From UBA9676 sp036005525 (GTDB taxonomy: Bacteria; Actinomycetota; Actinomycetes; Streptosporangiales; Streptosporangiaceae): a stretch of DNA of 64,000 bases. The notes under the pieces are model-generated. The model worked only from the letters and a program-made list of their open reading frames with translations. It was not told the DNA's origin and did not search any database. The stretch's first letter is position 1. Each line of letters opens with the position of its first letter. The stretch spans positions 1 through 64,000 of the forward strand of contig DASYQM010000188.1 of the NCBI GenBank assembly GCA_036005525.1, in the 5' to 3' direction. Shown piece after piece: positions 58,166-64,000 of this stretch. A program made the translations under genes and the position numbers.

Positions 58166-59089
58166 TCAGGCTGGCCGGCGGGTGCCGACGGTGGCGGCGG
58201 CCAGCCAGGCGTCATCGAGCTCGCCCTCGGCCACGATCACGGCCGGCCCGCCGAGCCACGCGGCGCCCGGCTCCAACGTCACGGTGAGCTGCCCGCCCGG
58301 CACCGACACCTGCCAGCTGCCGTGGTCCTGCCCGGCGGCGGCAGAGGCGGCCGCTGCCGCAGCCACCGCGCCGGTCCCGCAGGACCTGGTCTCGCCCGAG
58401 CCGCGCTCGCGCACCCGCATCTCCGCGACCCCGGGCCCGGTCACCCGCACCAGTTCGACGTTGCCGCCGCGCGGGAACTGCGCCGGGTCCAGCTGCGGCG
58501 GCCTCGTCAGGTCGAAGCCGGCCAGCGGAGCATCCACCAGGCAGGCCAGATGCGGGTTCCCGACGGAGATCCGGAGGCCCTCGCACGTGACGCCGCCCGG
58601 CCCGCCGACCACCACCCGGCCCGGCCCGAACACGGTGACGGCGCCCATCTCGGCCGTGATGCTGCCGTCGTCTTCGAACCTGACCCGGCGGAACCCCGAA
58701 CGGGTCGCGACGGTGAAGGCCGGCCTGGTGGCCAGGCCGGCGTCGGCCAGGTACCTGGCGAAGACCCGGATGCCGTTGCCGCACATCTCGGCGAGGCTCC
58801 CGTCGCTGTTGCGGTAGTCCATGTACCACTCGGGGACGGGCCCGGCCGGGGAGCCCGCGGCGGACCCGTTCGGTGCCGCGACGGGATCGCTCTCAGGTCC
58901 GGCCGCCGCGGGAGCGGCCCCACCTGCCAGCGCGTCCGTCCGCACCGCGCGCAGTACGCCGTCGGCGCCGATGCCGACCCGCCGGTCACACAGCTGCGCG
59001 GCCAGGTCAGCCGAAAGCCCCTGGTCATCTCCGGGATCAACGAGGATGACGAAGTCGTTCCCGGTGCCGTGCCCTTTCGCGAACCGCAT
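58166..59089 (-). CDS. dapF: Diaminopimelate epimerase
   Basis: DapF converts LL- to meso-diaminopimelate for lysine and peptidoglycan synthesis. The two catalytic cysteines are in AEMCGNGIRVFARYL and TRSCGTGAVAA. The N-terminus has FAKGHGTGNDFVILVDP. At 307 residues it carries a Gly/Pro/Ala insert near residue 65-85, as in other actinobacteria. The ATG is at 59089. It belongs to the hflX-dapF-miaA-miaB block. Confidence 0.96.
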   Translation of the reverse strand: MRFAKGHGTGNDFVILVDPGDDQGLSADLAAQLCDRRVGIGADGVLRAVRTDALAGGAAPAAAGPESDPVAAPNGSAAGSPAGPVPEWYMDYRNSDGSLAEMCGNGIRVFARYLADAGLATRPAFTVATRSGFRRVRFEDDGSITAEMGAVTVFGPGRVVVGGPGGVTCEGLRISVGNPHLACLVDAPLAGFDLTRPPQLDPAQFPRGGNVELVRVTGPGVAEMRVRERGSGETRSCGTGAVAAAAAASAAAGQDHGSWQVSVPGGQLTVTLEPGAAWLGGPAVIVAEGELDDAWLAAATVGTRRPA

Positions 59090-59163
59090 GGCCCGATGGT
59101 AGCCAGCCCGGCGCCCAGCCGAGGGTACTGGCGGCGCCGAGGGTGCGCCCGGCCGGGCGGCGG

Positions 59164-59820
59164 TCAGGCACGGGGCCAGGTAGCGAAGCGCTGCCGCAGC
59201 TCGGCGGTCTCTTGCGGGCTGAGCCCGAAGGCGGTGAACCGCCGGTCGTTCAGCTCATCCAGCCGCCGCCCCGCGTCGGCGAAATCCTGGTCGGTCAGGC
59301 CGGGGTCCAGCCGGCGGGCGAAGCCGATCAGCTGGGCCGGGCTGTAACGCTCCAGCGCGGCGGCGGTGTCCACGTAGTCGCGGGGTTCGACCCGGCTGGC
59401 CAGCGCGCACACCTTCGACCCGAGCACGTCCTCGAGGCTCAGCACGGGCCCGATATCCATCGTCACCGGCCGGCGGTCCCGCTCGAAGTAGCCCATCTGG
59501 AGCATCGTCTGCTCTCCGGTGGGCGCGGTCACGATCCACTCGGCCAGGCCCCAGCCTATGTCCGGGAAGATGTCCGCTAGCCCGCCGGTCTTGTCCCGCC
59601 GCTCAGCACGGAAGCCGGCCGCGGTCAGCGCCGCCTCCACCGCCTCGGCCGCCGCCGCCACGCCGGCCTCCTCGTCGGTGAACAGATCAACGTCGGCGGT
59701 GAAGCGGCTGACGACCCCGTGCGCGATCAGGGCGTTGCCGCCGGCGAGCGCGAACCCGTACCGTGCCGCCGCGCCCAGCGCGATGGTGGCCAGCTGGCGG
59801 TGCAACCCGCTGACCGGCAT
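59164..59820 (-). CDS. AbiEii/AbiGii-type nucleotidyltransferase
   Basis: This 218-residue protein carries the DNA polymerase beta-like nucleotidyltransferase signature of AbiEii toxins: ALAGGNALIAHGVVSRFTADVDLF (the Gly-Asn-Ala motif followed by Arg, then Asp-x-Asp for metal). A later conserved stretch is LEDVLGSKVCALASRVEPRDYVD. In AbiE systems the toxin transfers nucleotides, probably to tRNA, and an antitoxin represses the operon. Here its start overlaps the end of an XRE regulator gene by one base. It could be a toxin or a standalone modifying enzyme. Confidence 0.82.
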   Translation of the reverse strand: MPVSGLHRQLATIALGAAARYGFALAGGNALIAHGVVSRFTADVDLFTDEEAGVAAAAEAVEAALTAAGFRAERRDKTGGLADIFPDIGWGLAEWIVTAPTGEQTMLQMGYFERDRRPVTMDIGPVLSLEDVLGSKVCALASRVEPRDYVDTAAALERYSPAQLIGFARRLDPGLTDQDFADAGRRLDELNDRRFTAFGLSPQETAELRQRFATWPRA

Positions 59821-60827
59821 CAGGCGACCGCCACCTCGGAGCGCAGCGCGGGATGCCGGTCCTCCCAGGCGTGCCGGACGCCCTTGGGCAGGTACAGCCG
59901 CGGCCAGAGAGCGATCAGCATGTCACGGTCCAGGTACGTGGTGAGGTCCTCCACGCCGCCCGCTTCCCGCAGCACGATCTCGTACATCCACTGCCGCATG
60001 TCCGGATCGTCGAGATCGAACCTGAGGTCGGGCTGGCTCCAGTACAGCCACAGCGGCAGTCCGACGGTGCCGGCGGTGGGGCCCCGCAGGTCCGCCAGGT
60101 CGGGCACGACGAGCGCGGGCCGCCCGGGCCGCGCCTGGTGCCGCACCCGGCCGGGGGCAGCCCGCCCGGTGCTGGGCGCGGTCGTGACGGTGCGCATCCG
60201 GATCGGCGGGGGCGTCAGCCACCCCTCGCCGGAGGCCCACCCGCGGACCCGCTCCCCCTCGTCAAGCGCCCTGGCCGCCGCGGTCAGCTGAGCCTGCGCC
60301 GCGGCCTCGTAGGCCACCCGCTCGCCCTCGGTGGCGGCACCGGCGGCCAGCTCCTGGTACCGGCGCGCCCGGCCCGCGGCGCTCAGCTGGTCCCGGGCCG
60401 CGGCGTCGTTCAGCCGGTAGGCGAACAGCGGCGCGCCCGGGCCGGCGGTCGGCAGCCAGTCGGTCAGTACATCCGCGTGGCCCGGGTGGCGGAGCGGGGC
60501 CTCACCGGCGACCCACTGCGCCGCGCGGAACACGGGCGCCTCGGTGCCGGGGAGCACCTCGGCCGTATCTGCCGTGCCGACCGGGCACAGCAGCATGACG
60601 GGCGGCACGTCGAGTGCTGCGGCGATAGCCAGCCACTCGGCCACACTGATCGACGCCCGGCGGCCATTCTCGAGGTCGGCCAGGGTGCTCCGCGGGATGG
60701 GCATCCCAAGATCGGCGCACGCGGCCGCCAGGTCCTCGGCGGACATCCCGCGGGCCTTCCGGCGCTGGCGGATCTCGCCGGCGATAGCCCGGGTGATACG
60801 CGCCGCCCACGTCGCTTGTGCGTTCAT
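59820..60827 (-). CDS. XRE-family helix-turn-helix regulator, likely partner of AbiEii-like gene
   Basis: This 335-residue protein has a Cro/C1-type helix-turn-helix near residues 17-75 (RQRRKARGMSAEDLAAAC, RSTLADLENGRRASISVAEW). The C-terminal half (residues 255-330) has a conserved domain ending LYLPKGVRHAWE, including LWLYWSQPDLRFDLDDP and VEDLTTYLDRD. I have not seen a name for this domain. It overlaps the AbiEii-like gene by one base. The classical AbiEi antitoxin has a winged helix, so this is a different type of partner. Confidence 0.8.
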   Translation of the reverse strand: MNAQATWAARITRAIAGEIRQRRKARGMSAEDLAAACADLGMPIPRSTLADLENGRRASISVAEWLAIAAALDVPPVMLLCPVGTADTAEVLPGTEAPVFRAAQWVAGEAPLRHPGHADVLTDWLPTAGPGAPLFAYRLNDAAARDQLSAAGRARRYQELAAGAATEGERVAYEAAAQAQLTAAARALDEGERVRGWASGEGWLTPPPIRMRTVTTAPSTGRAAPGRVRHQARPGRPALVVPDLADLRGPTAGTVGLPLWLYWSQPDLRFDLDDPDMRQWMYEIVLREAGGVEDLTTYLDRDMLIALWPRLYLPKGVRHAWEDRHPALRSEVAVA

Positions 60828-60903
60828 CCCACAATATTAGCTCAAGTTGCGTCATCATCCCACAGATCGCCTGCGTCGGACTGCCCCGGCTCCCGTGCCG
60901 GGT

Positions 60904-61650
60904 TCACCGGGCAGGGCCCAGCGTGCGGTACCAGGCCGCTTCCGACACAGCCTGAAACCCCAGAGCCGCATACAAGGGCCCGCCTGCGGCGGTCGCGACC
61001 AGCGCCGCTGGCCGCCCGGGGGCGGCGCCGAGCGCGGCGGACATGATGGCCCGGCCGAGGCCGCGGGAGCGGTGCCGGGGCAGGGTCGCCAGCCAGTAGA
61101 CGCCGACGGCGGCACCGTCGTCGTAGGTGCAGCAGGCCGCGGCTGGCTCGCCGTCACGGTAGGCCAGCCATGTCCGCCAGCCGGGAACGGCCAGTACCAG
61201 CCGCGGCAGCGAGCGGCCCGGCCGGTAGGGCTGCAGCGCCCGCTGCGGGAAGCCGTCGACGATCACTCGCTCGGCCTGAGACAGCGCGCCGGGATCGGCG
61301 GCCTGCATGACGCGGACGCCCGGGCCGGCGGCCGGCGTGCTGAGCATGCCCGGCGCCCTGACCATCACCGGCATCCGGTCGACGGTGACTCCGTTCGCGG
61401 CCGGCAGCGTCAGCTCGCCGAAGGAGTCCTCCACGACGACCCGGCCACGCGCGCCGACCCGCGCCATCAGCGCCGCGACCTGCCCGGGACCGGCCGCGAA
61501 CGGCCACCGCAGGATGACCCGGGTGGCCGACTGCGCCGGGATCTCGACGACCGACAATCCCGGCGGCATGCCCGGCACCACCCGCGACCATGGTGCCCGG
61601 CTCTCCCACATCGCCGCGGCATTGCGGGCGTACATTTCTGCGCTACTCAC
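60904..61650 (-). CDS. GNAT-family N-acetyltransferase
   Basis: This 248-residue protein has one GNAT fold in its C-terminal half: AERVIVDGFPQ, WLAYRDGEPAAACCTYDDGAAVGVYWLATLP, and motif A RHRSRGLGRAIMSAAL, then ALVATAAGGPLYAALGFQ. The N-terminal half is a degenerate helix and beta region. The substrate is unknown. The start is GTG 61650. It lies between the XRE/AbiEii pair and miaA. Confidence 0.85.
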   Translation of the reverse strand: MSSAEMYARNAAAMWESRAPWSRVVPGMPPGLSVVEIPAQSATRVILRWPFAAGPGQVAALMARVGARGRVVVEDSFGELTLPAANGVTVDRMPVMVRAPGMLSTPAAGPGVRVMQAADPGALSQAERVIVDGFPQRALQPYRPGRSLPRLVLAVPGWRTWLAYRDGEPAAACCTYDDGAAVGVYWLATLPRHRSRGLGRAIMSAALGAAPGRPAALVATAAGGPLYAALGFQAVSEAAWYRTLGPAR

Positions 61651-61685
61651 CGGGCACGCCGTTCACCGGCAGTGGCTTGCCACGG

Positions 61686-62633
61686 CTAGCCGCCGTCCAG
61701 CGGCGCGGGGCCGGTGTCCGGGTGCCTGCCGCAGACGCCGAGCGCCTGGCCGAGCAGGGCGCCGGTGTCCTCCGTGTCGGCGGCCAGCCAGACCACCCGG
61801 GGGTCGCGGCGGAACCACGCGTCCTGCCGCCGGGCGAACCGCCGGGTCGCCAGGACGGTCTGCGCGCGAGCCTCGTCCTCGGCGCAGTCCCCGGCGAGGA
61901 AGCGCAGCACCTGCGCATAGCCGAGGGCGCGGCTGGCGGTCCTCCCCTCGCGCAGGCCGGCCCGCTCCAGCGCGGCTACCTCGTCCACCAGGCCCTCCCG
62001 CCACATCCGCGCGGTCCGTTCCGCGATCCGCCGGTCCAGCTCGGCGCGGTCCACGCGCAGCCCAATCTGCACGACCGGGTACCGGGACTCGTACTCGGGC
62101 AGCACGGCGGCAAAAGGCCGGCCGGCCACCTCGATCACCTCCAGCGCCCGGACGATCCGCCGGCCGTTGGAGGGCAGGATCGCGGCCGCGGCGGCCGGGT
62201 CGAGCGCGGCGAGCCGCGCGTGCAGGGCACCGGCCCCGGCCGTGGCCAGCTCGGCTTCCAGCCGGTCCCGCACCGCCGGGTCGGTGCCGGGGAACTCCAG
62301 GTTGTCCAGGGCGGCCCGCAGATAAAGGCCGGATCCCCCGGCCAGTACCGGAACCCGGCCACGGGCGCGGATTTCGGTGATCGTCTGCCGGGCGAGCCGC
62401 TGGTAGGTGGCGACGCTCGCCGGCTGCCGGACATCCCAGATGTCGAGCAGGTGGTGCGGCACGCCGCGCCGCTGCGCGGGCCTGAGCTTGGCGGTGCCTA
62501 TGTCCATGCCGGCATACAGCTGCATCGAGTCGGCATTGATCACCTCGCCGCCCAGGGCCAGTGCCAGCTGCAGCGATAGCTCGGATTTCCCGGCCGCGGT
62601 AGGCCCGACGACGGCGATCACACGTTCCGTCAT
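61686..62633 (-). CDS. miaA: tRNA dimethylallyltransferase
   Basis: MiaA adds an isopentenyl group to A37 of tRNAs reading U-starting codons. The P-loop is AVVGPTAAGKSELSLQ, followed by INADSMQLYAGMDIGTAK, VPHHLLDIWDV and LAGGSGLYLRA. The zinc-less insertion domain and the C-terminal basic segment (RRFARRQDAWFRRDPRV) follow. At 315 residues it is normal. The ATG is at 62633, and 4 bases overlap the next gene. Confidence 0.96.
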   Translation of the reverse strand: MTERVIAVVGPTAAGKSELSLQLALALGGEVINADSMQLYAGMDIGTAKLRPAQRRGVPHHLLDIWDVRQPASVATYQRLARQTITEIRARGRVPVLAGGSGLYLRAALDNLEFPGTDPAVRDRLEAELATAGAGALHARLAALDPAAAAAILPSNGRRIVRALEVIEVAGRPFAAVLPEYESRYPVVQIGLRVDRAELDRRIAERTARMWREGLVDEVAALERAGLREGRTASRALGYAQVLRFLAGDCAEDEARAQTVLATRRFARRQDAWFRRDPRVVWLAADTEDTGALLGQALGVCGRHPDTGPAPLDGG

Positions 62634-63109
62634 GGCTCCGCCCAGGAGGCGACCAGGTAGCTGACACCGTAGGGGTTGGCCTGGCAGAGCAGCCGGCCCT
62701 GCAGCCGCGTGCCATCGGCAGCGCCCGCGAGTACCTGCCAGGCGGCGCGGCCCGCCACCATGAGCTCGTCGTCGAGTTCGGGGTCCAGCCGGCCGAGCCA
62801 GCGGTCGTCCGCCGCGGCGAAGGCCCCGGCCACCTCGTCGTCGTAGGCCTGCGCCTGCGGGTCGGGATCGCCCGTGCCGCGGGCCCGCCGCGCCGACGCA
62901 TCGCCCATGGCGAGCACGGTCTCGAGGTCGGCGGGCCCGCCGCCGACCACCGCGATGAGGTTGGGCTCCGCCGTGGCCAGCGCATGCACGGCCACCTGGC
63001 AGGCGTCCCCGACCGCGGACAGCTCGGGGGGCCGGTCGCCGGCGGCCGCACCGATGGCGGCGGGAATGAGCAGCGGCGGGTGGGGGCAGACGGCGGCAGC
63101 GATCAGCAT
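62630..63109 (-). CDS. Class III extradiol dioxygenase-like protein
   Basis: This 159-residue protein has the LigB-like fold features MLIAAAVCPHPPLLIP with the metal-type His at the N-terminus, LIAVVGGGPAD and AAGRAAWQVLAGAAD. It occurs between miaB and miaA in many actinomycetes. True LigB enzymes bind iron with more residues than are visible here, so activity is uncertain. The ATG is at 63109. Confidence 0.8.
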   Translation of the reverse strand: MLIAAAVCPHPPLLIPAAIGAAAGDRPPELSAVGDACQVAVHALATAEPNLIAVVGGGPADLETVLAMGDASARRARGTGDPDPQAQAYDDEVAGAFAAADDRWLGRLDPELDDELMVAGRAAWQVLAGAADGTRLQGRLLCQANPYGVSYLVASWAEP

Positions 63110-63167
63110 GGCCCGCTTCCGTGCCCATGATTGCCCGCCGGCGCTCGCCGCCGGTGACCGACCACGA

Positions 63168-64000
63168 TCACGGCGCGGGCGCGCCGAGGGCGGGCATCCC
63201 GAGCAGCACCGCGGGGGCGGCGCCGCCGGCATCGGCGGCCTCCTGCCGCACCTGCCAGGCATCCCCGCCGCGGGTGCGCCGCACCGCCAGCGGCGTCCCG
63301 TCGGCGATCAGGTAGTGCGGGGCCGCGCTGGTCACCGTGGTGGTCACCACGTCGCCCGGGCGCGGGCCCGTGCCGGCCGGCGCGAAGTGGACCAGCCGGT
63401 TGTCCCTGGCCCGCCCGGACATCCGGTGGGTAACGCCGTCCTTGCGCCCTTCTCCCTCGGCGACCAGGATCTCGACCTGGCGGCCGACCAGCCGCTCGTT
63501 CTCGGCCAGCACGGTCTGCGCGACCAGTGCGGCCAGCCGCTCGTAGCGTTCCGCCACCACCTCCGGTGGGACCTGCCCGTCCATGGCGGCAGCGGGCGTG
63601 CCCGGCCGGGGCGAGTACTGGAACGTGAACGCCCCGGCGAAACGTGCCTGCCGGACCAGGTCGAGGGTGTCGGCGAAATCGTGCTCGGTCTCGCCCGGGA
63701 ACCCGACGATGATGTCGGTGGTGATGGCGGCGCCGGGGATGGCCGCCCGGACCCGCGCCAGGATCCCCAGATACTTCTCCCGCCGGTAGGCGCGCCGCAT
63801 CGCCCGCAGCACGGCGTCGGACCCGGACTGCAGGGGCATGTGCAGCTGCGGCATGACGTTGGGTGTGGCGGCCATCGCCTCGATCACGTCATCGGTGAAA
63901 TCGCGCGGGTGCGGCGAAGTGAAGCGGACGCGCTCCAGCCCGCCGATCTCCCCGCACGCTCGCAGCAGCATGCCGAACGCCTTGCGGTCCCCGAACCCCA
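63168..64000 (-). CDS. miaB: tRNA-2-methylthio-N6-dimethylallyladenosine synthase, C-terminal part
   Basis: MiaB adds the methylthio group to i6A37 made by MiaA. The window holds the last 277 codons. The radical SAM barrel part has VRFTSPHPRDFTDDVIEAM, MPLQSGSDAVLRAMRRAYRR and ITTDIIVGFPGETEHDF. The TRAM RNA-binding domain is C-terminal (VGRQVEILVAEGEGRKDG, and RLVHFAP). The N-terminal UPF0004 domain and the radical SAM CxxxCxxC lie beyond 64000, so the gene is incomplete here. Confidence 0.95.
   Translation of the reverse strand, partial: GFGDRKAFGMLLRACGEIGGLERVRFTSPHPRDFTDDVIEAMAATPNVMPQLHMPLQSGSDAVLRAMRRAYRREKYLGILARVRAAIPGAAITTDIIVGFPGETEHDFADTLDLVRQARFAGAFTFQYSPRPGTPAAAMDGQVPPEVVAERYERLAALVAQTVLAENERLVGRQVEILVAEGEGRKDGVTHRMSGRARDNRLVHFAPAGTGPRPGDVVTTTVTSAAPHYLIADGTPLAVRRTRGGDAWQVRQEAADAGGAAPAVLLGMPALGAPAP

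Overview
The window is very GC-rich DNA with GTG starts, mostly tightly packed genes and a CIRCE/HrcA heat-shock operon. It looks like the chromosome of a high-GC actinomycete (Actinomycetota; gene order resembles Streptomyces/Streptosporangiales relatives). No rRNA, tRNA, CRISPR array, phage or transposase gene was recognised.

Two housekeeping blocks with actinobacterial synteny form the backbone. Block 1 (about 0.27-45.5 kb) holds an RpoD-type sigma factor, dnaG, dgt, ppdK, glyS, a DUF6703 protein, uppS, recO, leuA, era, a cytidine-deaminase-like gene, a CNNM/CorC protein, ybeY, phoH, a HIT protein, rsmE, dnaJ, hrcA, DUF3097, hemW, lepA, rpsT and holA: replication, RNA and ribosome maturation, translation and chaperones. 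Block 2 (about 47-64 kb) holds hflX, dapF, miaA, an extradiol-dioxygenase-like gene and miaB. A glyoxylate/glycolate module (aceB, glcD, glcE, glcF) is inserted in it, as are a decayed two-component system beside a secreted protein, and an AbiEii nucleotidyltransferase with an XRE regulator.

Accessory signalling genes interrupt block 1. They are a sigma factor with a membrane propeller-like partner (9.8-11.7 kb) followed by a degraded copy of the same pair (11.8-12.8 kb); a zinc-finger anti-sigma gene with a one-base frameshift next to a PF03640-type lipoprotein (17.6-18.9 kb); a chimera of a sigma-factor N-terminus and an anti-sigma factor (19.2-20.0 kb); an ABC exporter with its own two-component system (22.1-25.8 kb); and another sigma factor with a Thr/Pro-rich membrane protein (33.3-34.8 kb).

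Regulatory DNA visible by eye includes a leuA leader peptide with four consecutive Leu codons, preceded by a -10 box that leaves it essentially leaderless. It is followed by a hairpin whose 3' arm covers the leuA Shine-Dalgarno. There is also a CIRCE element at hrcA, two palindromes before the 33.3 kb sigma gene, a 14-bp-armed palindrome between aceB and glcD, a 12-bp-armed inverted repeat before the deaminase-like/era genes, and an 11-bp direct repeat resembling a PHO box. Short imperfect tandem repeats (periods 15-36 bp) recur at gene ends and promoters. One repeat family occurs at both 83-266 and 13786-13845, where it contains the glyS stop codon.
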